DNA of 64,000 bases from Planctomycetes bacterium MalM25 (GCA_007745835.1 CP036424.1:3459968-3523967), one strand, 5' to 3'. Numbered from the stretch's first letter, positions 7,440-16,485 are shown. Notes: generated by a model not told the origin, from the sequence alone. Numbers and translations: made by a program.

Positions 7440-8061
7440 CGCGGTCCCCTGAAGTCAGTGGATCGTACCCACGGTCCGTCATGGCGGGGTCCCGTCATAA
7501 CGCCTCGTGGTTGGCGCCCCTCAGCTCTGGTCCGTCACGCAGCTAATCTTAGGAAGCCGATCTGGTTGCAGCTTGGCCCGCGTGTCCCGCTAGTCCTCCC
7601 CTGTGGAAAGGGCCCCAGGCCTTACAAGCCAGAGAGCCCGCCACCGGATAGGTTCGCCGGATGTCGCGCTGAATATCGCACGCGGGGGCCGCTGCCGTCG
7701 GGGGCGTGGTTCGAGCGGGCCTGCCGAGCCCGCCCTACCCCCTGTTTCGGCCAAAGGCCCACACAAGCGATACTATGAATACTACGTAGGACTTGCGTCA
7801 GCAGCAACTCGATCGTTCGAGTCGTTGACAGCCCCTCGCAGGGGGCCTACGGTTGCCGAGAGATGGCGTCCGGGTAGGATGCGTAATCGGTTACGGCATA
7901 AGGGTTTGCCGCCCGCTTATCGATACCCAGTCGCAACAAGCCGACGCCCCTCAAGCCGCCCCCCCGGCGGCGCCGATGGGCCCACAAGCGACACCCCGCC
8001 CCCCAAACCAACCACCCGCCGCGGCCCCGGCCGCGAGGAAGTAAAGAGGAGAGCCACTCCG
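7440..8061. other. Long intergenic region between sigma factor and ferredoxin genes
   Basis: About 620 bp between divergent genes. A frame runs through it into the ferredoxin, but its residues are Arg/Pro-rich without family features, so it is not taken as coding. It holds a plausible ferredoxin promoter (7825-7853). No RNA gene or repeat pair is recognised. Confidence 0.5.
7825..7853 (+). promoter_or_regulatory. Possible sigma-70 promoter of the ferredoxin gene
   Basis: Perfect -35 TTGACA (7825-7830), 17-nt spacer, weak -10 TACGGT (7848-7853). It would give a ~200-nt 5' leader before the ferredoxin. The spacer contains CCCCTCGCAGGGG, a small hairpin. Confidence 0.4.
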
Positions 8062-8340
8062 ATGCCGCACGTCGTCACCCAACCCTGCTTCGATTGCAAG
8101 TACACCGATTGCGTGGTCGTCTGCCCGGTCGAGTGCTTCTACGAAGGCGAGAAGATGCTCTACATCCACCCGGATGAGTGCATCGACTGCGAGGCGTGTG
8201 TCCCCGAGTGCCCGGTCGAGGCGATCTTCCACGAGGACAACCTCCCCGACGACCAGCAAGAGTACATCGCCCTGAACGCCGAGAAGGCCGCCGAGTGCGA
8301 AGTGATCACCGAGAAGAAAGAGCCGCTCGCCGACGATTGA
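8062..8340 (+). CDS. Ferredoxin, two-cluster bacterial type (FdxA-like)
   Basis: A 92-residue soluble electron carrier. Cys 9, 12, 17, 21 and 25 lie in [18 protein letters not shown] and Cys 40, 43, 46 and 50 in [14 protein letters not shown], enough for a [3Fe-4S] and a [4Fe-4S] cluster or for two [4Fe-4S] clusters. The acidic C-terminal tail (residues ~58-92) is usual for FdxA. The start at 8062 is set by GAGGAGA about 8 nt upstream; the frame continues further 5', but that part looks non-coding. A strong terminator follows at 8371-8405, so it is probably monocistronic. The redox partner cannot be told from context. Confidence 0.93.
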   Translation: MPHVVTQPCFDCKYTDCVVVCPVECFYEGEKMLYIHPDECIDCEACVPECPVEAIFHEDNLPDDQQEYIALNAEKAAECEVITEKKEPLADD

Positions 8341-8370
8341 GTCGGTTCGACCAAGTCGCAAGAACAACGA

Positions 8371-8405
8371 AAGGCCGCCGCTGAGGTTTCAGCGGCGGCC
8401 TTTTT
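8371..8405 (+). terminator. Intrinsic terminator of the ferredoxin gene
   Basis: AAGGCCGCCGCTGA pairs with TCAGCGGCGGCCTT around a short GGTT loop and is followed by a T tract, 30 nt after the stop codon. Confidence 0.92.
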
Positions 8406-8506
8406 CGTTGGATCGAGGACAGGCCGTGTTTATCAGCCGAGACGCGCTAACGTTCCGTTCCTCAAGAATCAGCTAGCCGAGGGCTAACGCCCTGCGACGA
8501 AACACT

Positions 8507-9187
8507 TCACTTCAAATCCACCGACCAGTACGCCGCGTTCACGAACGACTTCCAGCTGACGTACTTCGGCTCGCTCAGCTTGACCGCGAGCAGGGGGCTC
8601 CGCTTGGGGCGGACCGGTTTCTTGGCGAGCTTCATCCCGGCCTGCTCGGGGGTGCGGCCCCCTTTGCGGACGTTGCATTTCACGCACGCACAGACGACGT
8701 TCTCCCAGGTGGTCTCGCCCCCGTTGCAGCTGGGCACCACGTGGTCGATCGACAGCTCGCTGGTCGGGAAGGTCTTGCCGCAGTACTGGCACTTGCCTCC
8801 GTCGCGGGCGAACAGGTTGCGGCGGTTGAGGCGCACGCGTTGACGCGGCACGCGATCGAAGTGCAACAAACGCAGGATGCGGGGCGCCTGGATCTGGAAG
8901 TTGATCGCCTGGACCCAATCGACGTGCTCGTTCTCGGCCGGGTCCTCCTCGGTGAAGGCGGCGCGCAGCTCGCTCAGGTCGCGCCACGACGCGAAGTCGT
9001 AGTTGGCGTATTGGCCGTCCTCGATGTGGATCACCTCGGCCAGCTCGCGCATGAGCAAGCCGAACGCCCGCCGCACGTCGATCACGTGGATCGCCATGTA
9101 CTGGCGGTTAAGGACCAGCACGCTGGAGGAGAGGGCCGAGGGCCCGCCGCCGCGTGCGGTGCTGGAAAAAGCCGCTGCCGTCGCCAT
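8507..9187 (-). CDS. HNH endonuclease family protein
   Basis: A 226-residue protein with a C-terminal HNH nuclease fold (residues ~135-195). CQYCGKTF and CVKCNVRKGG supply the structural zinc cysteines, and SIDHVVPSCNGG holds the catalytic His with the following Asn. The N-terminal half (SSSVLVLNRQYMAIHVIDVRRAF) is the conserved start of the widespread chromosomal HNH family found across planctomycetes and cyanobacteria, whose role is unsettled. No partner genes for restriction or toxin activity lie beside it. The ATG at 9187 was preferred because the longer frame adds residues without family character. Confidence 0.85.
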   Translation of the reverse strand: MATAAAFSSTARGGGPSALSSSVLVLNRQYMAIHVIDVRRAFGLLMRELAEVIHIEDGQYANYDFASWRDLSELRAAFTEEDPAENEHVDWVQAINFQIQAPRILRLLHFDRVPRQRVRLNRRNLFARDGGKCQYCGKTFPTSELSIDHVVPSCNGGETTWENVVCACVKCNVRKGGRTPEQAGMKLAKKPVRPKRSPLLAVKLSEPKYVSWKSFVNAAYWSVDLK

Positions 9188-9432
9188 ACCGTCGTCACTC
9201 CTCGCTCCTAGGGACGCGAAAACCGCCGGGCGTCGTGCGCCGGCGTCGTGATCAGTCGGACTCGCTGCGGGGCGGACGAGTTCGCGCGAGGAGGCAGCTT
9301 GGAGAAAGAGGCTCCTCGACGAATTATCCACCGGGTACTCTCCATACTACTGGCCCGGCCGCACGCCAGCCACCCAAGTGCGCCCCGTTTGCCCACCCTT
9401 CACGGATTCTTCAGACATCCCCTGGCTTCATC

Positions 9433-9462
9433 TTGCCTGTCGCCTCACCTTGTAATTACGAT
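9433..9462 (+). promoter_or_regulatory. Possible promoter in the 9188-9550 intergenic region
   Basis: TTGCCT (9433-9438), 18-nt spacer, TACGAT (9457-9462), upstream of the gene at 9551. The match is modest. Nothing else is recognised in this 363-bp divergent gap. Confidence 0.3.
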
Positions 9463-9550
9463 GCGAGGCAGGCACAGAGAATCGGCGAGGGGCGACGCCC
9501 CTTCGCCGGAGAGCAGGGCGGACAATTGATCCAACCGACAGGGCCTCCTG

Positions 9551-9856
9551 ATGATTCACTTCACGTGCGACTGCTGCGGTCGAGTGATCGAGCAGACGAC
9601 CGAAACGCGATACGTTGTCCGCATGGAAGTCTACGCGGCGATCGAAGACGACCCGGCGCACGCCACGGACGAGAACGACCACCTCGAAGAGATCGAAGAC
9701 CTGCTCGAGCGGATCGACGACCTCGAAGACCTCGACGACGAGGACCAGCACCTCTACAAGCAGGTACGCTACGACCTGTGCGTTGATTGCCGCGAACGCT
9801 TCTTGCAGAACCCGCTGGGGCGGGGCGTCTCGCGGATGGGGTACAGCGACAACTGA
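9551..9856 (+). CDS. Conserved planctomycete hypothetical protein with two Cys pairs
   Basis: A 101-residue acidic protein. MIHFTCDCCGRVIE at the start and LCVDCRERFLQNPLG near the end provide CxxC pairs that could form one zinc ribbon. Between them lies a strongly acidic segment rich in Asp and Glu (residues ~35-70, with LEEIEDLLERIDDLEDLDDED). Short proteins of this design are common in planctomycetes, but no function is known to me. It precedes the secretion F-like gene by ~90 bp on the same strand. Confidence 0.72.
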   Translation: MIHFTCDCCGRVIEQTTETRYVVRMEVYAAIEDDPAHATDENDHLEEIEDLLERIDDLEDLDDEDQHLYKQVRYDLCVDCRERFLQNPLGRGVSRMGYSDN

Positions 9857-9948
9857 CCCGCGCGTCAATCGCCTCGCACCGTGTAAGATGCCGGGGAAGC
9901 GGTCGGACCGTTCGACGGCGACTCCCCTGCCCCAGCCAACCCATCATC

Positions 9949-11001
9949 GTGTTCGATTCGATCAGCGCCGGATCGCCGGCCTCGGCTCGGACTTTGGCCG
10001 CGCTGTGCGACCGACTCGCGATCTCGCTCGAGGCGGGCATCGACGTGCGCCGCGTCTGGCGGAGCGAGGCGTCTCGCAACCGGGGCCGCGCCGCGCGGGT
10101 CTGCGCCGAAGTCGCCGACGACCTCGAACAGGGCGTCGGCCTCGATCAAGCGATCGCCGACGCCGGGGCCTTCTTCCCCCCGCTGTTCGTCGAGATGACG
10201 CGCGTCGGCGAGCAGACCGGCTCGTCCGTCGAGGTCTTCCGGCGGTTGGCAAAGCACTACCAGAACCAGGTCGCCCACGCCCGCAACTTCCGCTCCGCAA
10301 TCGCGTGGCCCGTGTTGCAACTGCTTGCGGCGCTGGCGATCGTCGCCGTGCTGATCGCGATCGGTGGCGTCTTGAAGAACGCCCGGGGCGAACCGCTCGA
10401 CATGCTGGGCCTCGGTCTGGTCGGCACGCGCGGTTTGATGATCTACCTCAACTCGCTGATGGGCGTCGCCCTGCTGCTGGGCCTGGCTTGGACCGTGATC
10501 CGCCGCCAACCCGAATGGGGCGCACGGCTGCGGGGGTTCGCGAGCCGCGTCCCCGGGATCGGCTCGGTGTTTCAGAAGCTCTCGCTCGCCCGCATCGCGT
10601 GGGCGTTGCGTCTGATGCTGAACGTCGAGATGGACCTGCGGGGAGTTGGCCCGATCGCGCTGCGGGCCTCGGACAACGCGTTCTACGCCCAGCACGGCGA
10701 GGCGGTCGCCGGATGGATCTCGCGGGGTCTGCCCCTCTCCGAGAGCTTCGGGCAGACGCGCGTCTTCCCGCGGGAGTTCCTCGACACGCTCGAGGTCGCC
10801 GAGCAGGCGGGCACGATCGTCGAGTCGATGGACCGCCTCACCCGGCAGTACGAGGAGGAGGCCGAGTCGGCCATCCACAAGCTCAGCATCGTTCTGGCGA
10901 CCGTCGTGTGGGCCGGGGTGGCGTGCCTGGTGATCCTGCTGATCTTCCGCGTCTTCAGCTTCTACACGGGCATCCTAGAGGACGCCCTGGAAGGCCTTTG
11001 A
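9949..11001 (+). CDS. Type II secretion system F family protein
   Basis: A 350-residue inner-membrane protein of the GspF/PilC type, the platform that works with the assembly ATPase in type II secretion or pilus systems. Two T2SSF repeats are visible. The first (~residues 12-125) has ALCDRLAISLEAGIDVRRVW and EVFRRLAKHYQNQ; the second (~205-325) has SLARIAWALRLMLNVEMDLRG and LEVAEQAGTIVESMDRLTRQY. Hydrophobic segments lie between them and at the C-terminus (VVWAGVACLVILLIFRVFSF). GTG at 9949 is the likely start. No other secretion genes are adjacent, so it acts in trans, perhaps with prepilin-like proteins such as the DUF1559 protein nearby. Confidence 0.85.
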   Translation: MFDSISAGSPASARTLAALCDRLAISLEAGIDVRRVWRSEASRNRGRAARVCAEVADDLEQGVGLDQAIADAGAFFPPLFVEMTRVGEQTGSSVEVFRRLAKHYQNQVAHARNFRSAIAWPVLQLLAALAIVAVLIAIGGVLKNARGEPLDMLGLGLVGTRGLMIYLNSLMGVALLLGLAWTVIRRQPEWGARLRGFASRVPGIGSVFQKLSLARIAWALRLMLNVEMDLRGVGPIALRASDNAFYAQHGEAVAGWISRGLPLSESFGQTRVFPREFLDTLEVAEQAGTIVESMDRLTRQYEEEAESAIHKLSIVLATVVWAGVACLVILLIFRVFSFYTGILEDALEGL

Positions 11002-11011
11002 GCCGTGCCGG

Positions 11012-11461
11012 TCACTCGTCGGCTTCGATCAACACGAAGTCGATCGTGTTGTCACCCGCTTCGACGACGGCTTGGATCCCCGACTGCTGCGGCCGCGAGA
11101 AACGGTCGGGCACGACGCCTGTCCGCACTTCGACACCGTCGTGCTCCTCGTCGATGTGCTCCTGAGGGGCCTCTCGCATCAGGTAGGTGAAGAGCTGCGG
11201 TTGCGAGACAATCACCGTGTACTCGCCCGCCTGGGCGCCGTCTCCGTCGCCGAAGGTGCTCAACCGGTAGACGCCCCCGTGGCCGATCTGCCCACGCGCT
11301 GTGGGTCCTGTCTCACGCGGGACGAACTCGATCATCCCGACGTGAACCGGCTCGCCCGGTCGGATCTCGACGCGGCCGCTCACCGGGTGCGTGACCGGGC
11401 CTCGCGAGCAACCGGCAGCGAGCAGCAAGGCCACGGCCCAACTAGCAAAGAGCGTCTTCAT
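11012..11461 (-). CDS. Lipoprotein with carboxypeptidase-regulatory-like fold
   Basis: A 149-residue exported lipoprotein. The signal MKTLFASWAVALLLAAGC ends in the lipobox LAAGC. The mature part starts VTHPVSGRVEIRPGEPVHVGMIEFVP and has GVYRLSTFGDGDGAQAGEYTVIVSQP, a pattern often found in planctomycete proteins encoded beside DUF1559 genes and resembling a small beta-sandwich. Its ATG overlaps the stop of the DUF1559 gene by one base (TGATG), so translation is probably coupled. A surface role with the prepilin-like partner is an inference from that constant pairing. Confidence 0.82.
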   Translation of the reverse strand: MKTLFASWAVALLLAAGCSRGPVTHPVSGRVEIRPGEPVHVGMIEFVPRETGPTARGQIGHGGVYRLSTFGDGDGAQAGEYTVIVSQPQLFTYLMREAPQEHIDEEHDGVEVRTGVVPDRFSRPQQSGIQAVVEAGDNTIDFVLIEADE

Positions 11462-12468
11462 CAGAGCGGCAACTTGCTCACGGGTTCCTGGGGTTCGCCG
11501 CCGTCGCTGCGGTTCATCATCATCGAGTAAGTCGCATCGTCGATGAGAACATCAACGGGGCGAACCGAGCCATCCGCCCACACGAAGGGGCAGTAGCCGG
11601 GGTGCCAGCTGCCGAAGCTCTGAGCGACGCCGTTCGGGATCGAATCGTCGTTGGGACGACGAGCCAACGGAGCGCCAGCGGGGCCGCCTTGGCGAGCGAA
11701 TGCGGCCAGATCCTTGCCGTTGTACATCGGACCATCGTAGGGGCCGCTGAGCAATTTATCGGGTGGAATGTACTTCTCGCCGGCCAGCACGGTCTTGCTC
11801 GATCCGTCGGTGATGTTCTCATAGCCGATGCGGTCGATCCAAGTGGTTGGCTTGCCCTCTTGGCACTTGGGTCGGCTGGAGATAATCACGCCGGTGCCAG
11901 AACCGCCGTAGTACCAGGCCTCATCGGCGTCCCAGCGGGAAGGTGGTGAGGTGTCACCGTGATTCGCGGCGTAGTCTCCCGCCACGCCGGACGCCACCTC
12001 TATGACGGTCGTGCTGAGACAACCGCACGGGTACTGCACGTCCTGGAAGGCTTCGCTGGGGGGGATCTGTGCCCCCTCGCTTCCACGGCGAGTGGGACAG
12101 ATAAATGAATTCGGCAAGACGAACAACGCCCGCTCATCCTGATCGTAGTAGCTCTCCTCGAGGCTCCAGAGTTCGTAGCCATTCGCTTCCTCGAGGAACG
12201 GCAGAATCCTGACGAACCAGGATGGCTGCTCCAGGGCGCACCCCGGATTCGTGTAGTTCCCCATCAAACGCGCTGGGGGGAAGGCCTCGTGGGCGTCGTG
12301 GAAGAGCGTGCTGGCGAGGCCGACCTGCTTCAGGCGGTTCTTGCAGTCGTTCGCGCGAGCCGCTTCGCGAGCGGCTTGGACGGCCGGCAGCAGCAGGGCG
12401 ACCAGCACGCCAACGATGGCGATTACCACGAGCAGCTCGACGAGCGTGAATCCGCGTCGGGAAGGCAT
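11461..12468 (-). CDS. DUF1559 protein with prepilin-type N-terminus
   Basis: A 335-residue protein from a family strongly expanded in planctomycetes. The N-terminus MPSRRGFTLVELLVVIAIVGVLVALLLP is a type IV pilin-like signal, cleaved after RRG with the following Phe methylated in known prepilins. The DUF1559 region (~residues 35-330) includes VQAAREAARANDCKNRLKQVGLA, the conserved start after the helix, and ends with the H-type motif (WHPGYCPFVWADGSVRPV) near residue 300. It probably sits at the cell surface as a pseudopilin. It forms a coupled pair with the following lipoprotein. Its individual role is unknown. Confidence 0.9.
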   Translation of the reverse strand: MPSRRGFTLVELLVVIAIVGVLVALLLPAVQAAREAARANDCKNRLKQVGLASTLFHDAHEAFPPARLMGNYTNPGCALEQPSWFVRILPFLEEANGYELWSLEESYYDQDERALFVLPNSFICPTRRGSEGAQIPPSEAFQDVQYPCGCLSTTVIEVASGVAGDYAANHGDTSPPSRWDADEAWYYGGSGTGVIISSRPKCQEGKPTTWIDRIGYENITDGSSKTVLAGEKYIPPDKLLSGPYDGPMYNGKDLAAFARQGGPAGAPLARRPNDDSIPNGVAQSFGSWHPGYCPFVWADGSVRPVDVLIDDATYSMMMNRSDGGEPQEPVSKLPL

Positions 12469-12749
12469 AGGTCGCGGGGGTTGGGAGGCGAATCAGCAGC
12501 CGGGGGCATCCGAACCACTATACCCCACAATCCCCAGCACTAAGAGCGCACGAACCTTGTCGTTTTCCCGTCCAAGGCCGTCAAATGAGCCCCGGCTTCC
12601 CGCCCCCCGTCAGACACGGGCCAGGACGAGGCGAATCCCAAAAAGACCGCCTGCGAGGGGAAACCGATTGCTAGCGGCGTGGCGAGGTCGAAGCGAGACC
12701 GCCTGGCGCGCGTGGCGAGGTCTTGGTAAAGCTCGCCGAAGACCAAGCC

Positions 12750-12782
12750 AAGAATGCCAGAAAAACAAGAATGCCAGAAAAA
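12750..12782. repeat. Tandem 17-bp repeat downstream of tRNA-Leu
   Basis: Two copies of AAGAATGCCAGAAAAA (12750-12765 and 12767-12782), period 17. On the tRNA strand they read as T-rich runs just after the tRNA 3' end and could serve as its terminator. The rest of the gap back to 12469 shows nothing recognised. Confidence 0.65.
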
Positions 12783-12786
12783 GTAG

Positions 12787-12870
12787 TACCGGTGGTGGGA
12801 CTCGAACCCACACGAGGTTGCCCTCAATGGATTTTGAATCCATCGCGTCTGCCAATTCCGCCACACCGGC
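12787..12870 (-). tRNA. tRNA-Leu (anticodon CAA)
   Basis: An 84-nt class II tRNA. The acceptor stem GCCGGTG pairs with CACCGGT (first pair G-U), with discriminator A. The anticodon stem-loop is ATGGA, loop TTCAAAA, TCCAT, giving anticodon CAA for UUG codons. The T arm contains GGTTCGAGTCCC and the long variable arm typical of tRNA-Leu is present. CCA is not encoded. Confidence 0.95.
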
Positions 12871-13051
12871 AACGTGTTGCTACGCCACAGGTTAAGCCAC
12901 CCTGGGCTGGCGTCAATCGGGGGGCGTGCGGTTCGGGGCGAATCGGGCTGTCGGGCGGGGGGTGGGGTCGCTGATTAGGGGGGCGAATCGCGTGGCCAAG
13001 CCGGCCCGCGAGCCTCGCCTCACCCCTATTCTTTCGCCTGGAGGGACCGCC

Positions 13052-14428
13052 ATGCGACGCCTCAACGCACGGCCCACGCGTCACACGCTGGGATTCGCCT
13101 TATCCACCCTCGCCGCGGCGACGGCCGCCGCCACGCCGATCGTCACCCTCAACGACGAGGACGATTTCCTCCCCGGTGAGGACTTCTACGCCGCCAACCC
13201 GGCGGCGGTCACCAACGTCGTGAGTGGCGGCTTCTTCGCCGTCGGCGGGATGACCGAGCCCTTCGACTTCAATGGGACCACGGTCAACCTCGGAGCCGGC
13301 GGCCAGGTCGGCAGCCGGTTCACCAAGTCGTACCTCGATCACGTCGATCTGAACGTCACGGGCGGCAAGCTCGAAGACGGCACCACCTTCGCCGGCACGA
13401 CCGGCCAATCGAACGTCACCATGTCCGCGGGCACGTCGATCCTGAGGCTCACGATGCAAGGCAACACGAACTTCAACGCGACCGGCGGGCAGATCGGTGT
13501 GAACCCGCCGGGGGGGGTGCCGTCGCTCATCGCGGAGGGGAGTTCGATCGTCACGGTCGACGGCGCCTCGGTCGATAACAACGTGCAGGTGATCGAGTCC
13601 GCGACGCTGTTGCTCAACAGCGGCTCGATCGATGACTTCATGAGCGTCCGCGACGACGCGGTCGTCACCGTCGCCGGCGGCGTCACCGGCCGGGCGATGC
13701 ACACGTTCGACGACTCAACGCTCAACGTCATCGGCGGCGTGGTCGGCCGCGAGTTCGCCGCGACCGAGCGGAGCGTCGTCAACATGTCGGGGGGCGGCAT
13801 GGAGCAGGACGCGGGCGTCTTCGACGACGCGGTCTTCAACCTCCGCGGCGGCGCGCTCGAGCCCGGCTTCCGCGCCTACGGCGGCAAGATGAACATCCTG
13901 GGGGGCGTCGTCGGCGACTTCTTCCGTCTGGGCGCCCCGGGCAAGAACGGACGCGACGGGAACGCCGAGATCTTCGCCACGAGCGCGGCGATCGACGGTC
14001 TCGACATTGAGGGCTCGCGGATCCTCACCGAACGCGAAGGCCAATTCCTCACGGCCGACCTCGCCCTCGGCGGCACGATCGGCCTGGAGCTCGCGCCCTC
14101 GGGCGTCGACCGGATCCTCGAGGAGGCCGTCCTCACCCTGACGATCGTCAACGACCCGGGCGACTTCAACGGCGACGACGTGATCGACGCCGCCGATTAC
14201 ACCGTGTGGCGCGACAACCTGGGCGCCGAAGTCCCGCTGTTCACGCTCGGCGACGGCGACGGCAGCGGCGTCGTGGACAACGCCGACTACGCCCTGTGGG
14301 CGGCGAACTACGGCGGCTCGGTCCCGCCGACGGCGACAGCGATGGGGATGGCCGTCCCCGAGCCGACCGCCGCGGGCCTGACGCTGCTGTGCCTGGCCGG
14401 CTCGCTGGGCGGCCGCCGCCGCGACTGA
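13052..14428 (+). CDS. Exported PEP-CTERM protein with dockerin-like repeats
   Basis: A 458-residue secreted protein. A signal peptide (about residues 1-28, ending AAATPIV) follows a good ribosome site (GGAGGG). The middle is a repetitive beta-rich stretch of Gly/Thr/Val motifs (residues ~60-330), probably a beta-helix. Near residues 370-425 two Asp-rich calcium loops, DFNGDDVIDAADYTVWRDNLG and DGDGSGVVDNADYALWAANYG, match planctomycete dockerin-type repeats. The C-terminus is VPEPTAAGLTLLCLAGSLGG followed by basic residues, a PEP-CTERM sorting signal read by an exosortase. It is probably an envelope or matrix protein; any binding partner is unknown. Confidence 0.85.
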   Translation: MRRLNARPTRHTLGFALSTLAAATAAATPIVTLNDEDDFLPGEDFYAANPAAVTNVVSGGFFAVGGMTEPFDFNGTTVNLGAGGQVGSRFTKSYLDHVDLNVTGGKLEDGTTFAGTTGQSNVTMSAGTSILRLTMQGNTNFNATGGQIGVNPPGGVPSLIAEGSSIVTVDGASVDNNVQVIESATLLLNSGSIDDFMSVRDDAVVTVAGGVTGRAMHTFDDSTLNVIGGVVGREFAATERSVVNMSGGGMEQDAGVFDDAVFNLRGGALEPGFRAYGGKMNILGGVVGDFFRLGAPGKNGRDGNAEIFATSAAIDGLDIEGSRILTEREGQFLTADLALGGTIGLELAPSGVDRILEEAVLTLTIVNDPGDFNGDDVIDAADYTVWRDNLGAEVPLFTLGDGDGSGVVDNADYALWAANYGGSVPPTATAMGMAVPEPTAAGLTLLCLAGSLGGRRRD

Positions 14429-14466
14429 AGTTTGCGTCCCCGGGGGCTGTCGGCGATAAACGGGGC

Positions 14467-14979
14467 ATGCCGTCGACGCCCCCACAGCCCGCAGAGCACT
14501 GGTCGACCGAGACCCACTCGGTGCGTGAGCGGTTCAGCCTGGGCGTGCTGCTGCTGGCGATCGTTTACGCCTCGTTGCTGTTCGCGGCTTTCGGGGCTTA
14601 CGACGCCCCGTGGCAAGTCCCGGTCTTCTTCGCGGCGTTGCTGGTGCTCGTGGCGGTCGCGCAGTTGTTGCTCCGCAAACTCAGCATGCCCCGAGGCGTC
14701 TCCTTTCTAGCTGGTGGCGTTTACTTGGGGTTCTGGGCGATCATTTGGTCGATACAGTTTGGCGCTCCCCTGTGGAAGCTAGTGGTCGGCATCCTCTTCG
14801 GCGCGCCAATCCTCCTCCTCTTCGGCGGCCTGCTCGGCTACGTGGCCGGCGTCCTCGACAGTTCTCTGTTCCTCTTCCACGACGCGATCCGCGATTCGCT
14901 GCGGGCGAAACGGGTTGAGAGAGAGGCCCTGCTCTTGGCGAACGGCCAGAAGCCGCGCGAATCGCCCTTCGACGACTGA
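14467..14979 (+). CDS. Small multi-pass membrane protein, unknown function
   Basis: A 170-residue protein with four predicted membrane segments (about FSLGVLLLAIVYASLLFAAF, VPVFFAALLVLVAVAQLLL, FLAGGVYLGFWAIIW, and LVVGILFGAPILLLFGGLLGY). A charged C-terminal tail follows (DSLRAKRVEREALLLANGQKP). No transporter or enzyme motif is visible. The ATG at 14467 follows the dockerin gene by 38 bp. Codon use is normal for the window. Confidence 0.7.
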   Translation: MPSTPPQPAEHWSTETHSVRERFSLGVLLLAIVYASLLFAAFGAYDAPWQVPVFFAALLVLVAVAQLLLRKLSMPRGVSFLAGGVYLGFWAIIWSIQFGAPLWKLVVGILFGAPILLLFGGLLGYVAGVLDSSLFLFHDAIRDSLRAKRVEREALLLANGQKPRESPFDD

Positions 14980-15085
14980 TGATTCAGCAATCAGAACACC
15001 CCGCCGCCCCGGGAGCACGGGAGGGACGGCGGGGCGACGAAGTGATGGCGTCGCGCGGGAGGCCCGAATTGCACGACGCCAGCGC

Positions 15086-15736
15086 TCACTCCTGCATGCT
15101 CAGGCCCAGGTTGGCGGCGATCGGCTTCATCGGCGCGTCGAGTTCCGTCTTCGCCAGGGCGTTCGTGTAGTTGCTCATCACCTTCGCGGCGACGCACGCC
15201 ACCACGTCGAGCGCCTGACCCCGCGTGTAGCCGGCGTCCAGGAAGGCCTGCATCCGCTCGTCGCTCACCTGCCCACGGCTCCCGTAGACCGAGACCGCGA
15301 AGCGTTGCAGCTCGCGCAGCTTCGGGTCGCTGATCGGCTGACGCTTGCAGACGGCCTGCATGTGCTCTTCGGGGGTCTTCAGGAAGCCCCGCCCGACCAT
15401 CGTGTGCCCCGCCATGCAGTAGGTGCACTCGTTTTCGACCGCGATCGCCATCTGGGCGATGTTGATCTCCGCCGGCGAGAGGCCGCCCTGCTGCTGCAGG
15501 TTCTCCTGCGTGTCCATGTACGAGTTGAGCAACGCCGGCGAGTTCGCCATGACCTTGGCGAGGTTCGGCACCATGCCGATCTTCTGCTGGTACTTGTCGT
15601 ACGTCTCCTGGGTCTCCGCGGTCGCGGCGTTGTGCATCACGAAGCCGGTCTTGGTCGTCATGCCCCCGTGCTGGGCGAGGGTGGTGCTCGCGGTGGCGAG
15701 CGTAAGCAGCGTGGCGGAAAGCGTGGGCAGTTTCAT
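15086..15736 (-). CDS. Exported AhpD-like carboxymuconolactone decarboxylase family protein
   Basis: A 216-residue protein with a signal peptide (MKLPTLSATLLTLATASTTLAQ). The mature part is an AhpD-like helical domain with the redox motif ENECTYCMAGHTMVGRG (residues ~100-116): the CxxC pair and following His match the active site of alkylhydroperoxidase D. It may act on peroxides or disulfides in the periplasm. It is last in a three-gene minus-strand group after the TetR gene and the SRPBCC lipoprotein, 80 bp after the latter, so control by that TetR protein is likely. The substrate is unknown. Confidence 0.82.
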   Translation of the reverse strand: MKLPTLSATLLTLATASTTLAQHGGMTTKTGFVMHNAATAETQETYDKYQQKIGMVPNLAKVMANSPALLNSYMDTQENLQQQGGLSPAEINIAQMAIAVENECTYCMAGHTMVGRGFLKTPEEHMQAVCKRQPISDPKLRELQRFAVSVYGSRGQVSDERMQAFLDAGYTRGQALDVVACVAAKVMSNYTNALAKTELDAPMKPIAANLGLSMQE

Positions 15737-15816
15737 GTCTCGTGTCTCCAGATTCAGAGTGCGATAGAAAAAGTACGGGAGGGGCGACGCGCCCCAAGCG
15801 AGTGTTTGCGTGGGCC

Positions 15817-16485
15817 TCACCGCGCCGCGAGGGCGGGAAGGCCGGGCGCCTGGCCGTTGAGCCGCATCGACGAGGCGTCGAGGTCCACCAAGAAGTTGTC
15901 CATCGAGCGGCTCATGAACGACCGCATCATCAGGGCATCCATCGCCTGACCAACGACCCAACCCTTCGTGCTGTAGCGGGCCGTCATGCGGACCTTGGTC
16001 CGCTCGCCCACGGGCTCGAGCTCGATCGTTGCGTAGTGCTCCTTCGTGGGCATCTGCGAGTCGATCTTGACCGTCAGCGATCGGCCCTCCTGCCAATCGA
16101 CGATCTCCTCGCGGAGCTTCATGCCCATCATCACGTCGCACTGCCGCACCGCCCCGACGCCGCACGCGGGCCCCTCCGTGTGCTTGGAGTGCTTCACGAC
16201 CGAGGTGTACTGGTGCACGTTGCCGTAATCAGCGAGCAGGCGCCAAACCTCCTCGGGCGGGGCGTCGAACAGGCGTTCTCGGGTAACCTCGGTCATCTTC
16301 GGCGTCTCGCTCTGGTGGGTGACTTGCTGGATGGTTGGATCGGGCAGGCGGGGCTCAGAAGAGACCTGGGGCATGCCCATGCCGTGCCCGCCGGCCGGGT
16401 CCCTCAGGAAGGACGCGCCCTGCTGGCATCCGGTCGAGAGCGTCGCCGCGGCGGCGACAGCGATAGCAGCGAGTGGGGTTCTCAT
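15817..16485 (-). CDS. SRPBCC (polyketide cyclase/START-like) lipoprotein
   Basis: A 222-residue exported lipoprotein: the signal MRTPLAAIAVAAAATLSTGC ends in lipobox LSTGC, and AAGGAGG lies just upstream of the ATG. Residues ~75-210 form an SRPBCC fold beginning TRERLFDAPPEEVWRLLADYGNVHQYTSVV, a helix-grip domain that binds hydrophobic ligands. MGMKLREEIVDWQEGRSLTVKI and YSTKGWVVGQAMDALMM follow in the usual order. It lies between the TetR regulator and the AhpD-like gene. A shared 15-nt motif near its promoter and the tetR promoter suggests direct control. The ligand is unknown. Confidence 0.8.
   Translation of the reverse strand: MRTPLAAIAVAAAATLSTGCQQGASFLRDPAGGHGMGMPQVSSEPRLPDPTIQQVTHQSETPKMTEVTRERLFDAPPEEVWRLLADYGNVHQYTSVVKHSKHTEGPACGVGAVRQCDVMMGMKLREEIVDWQEGRSLTVKIDSQMPTKEHYATIELEPVGERTKVRMTARYSTKGWVVGQAMDALMMRSFMSRSMDNFLVDLDASSMRLNGQAPGLPALAAR

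Noticed and set aside
7603-8061. N-terminal extension of the ferredoxin frame
   Set aside because: Arg/Pro-rich without family match; a clear ribosome site and the conserved N-terminus set the start at 8062.
13100-14485. Long minus-strand frames opposite the dockerin gene
   Set aside because: Antisense shadows: Arg/Asp/Val-rich and without signals, while the plus strand shows a signal peptide, calcium loops and PEP-CTERM.
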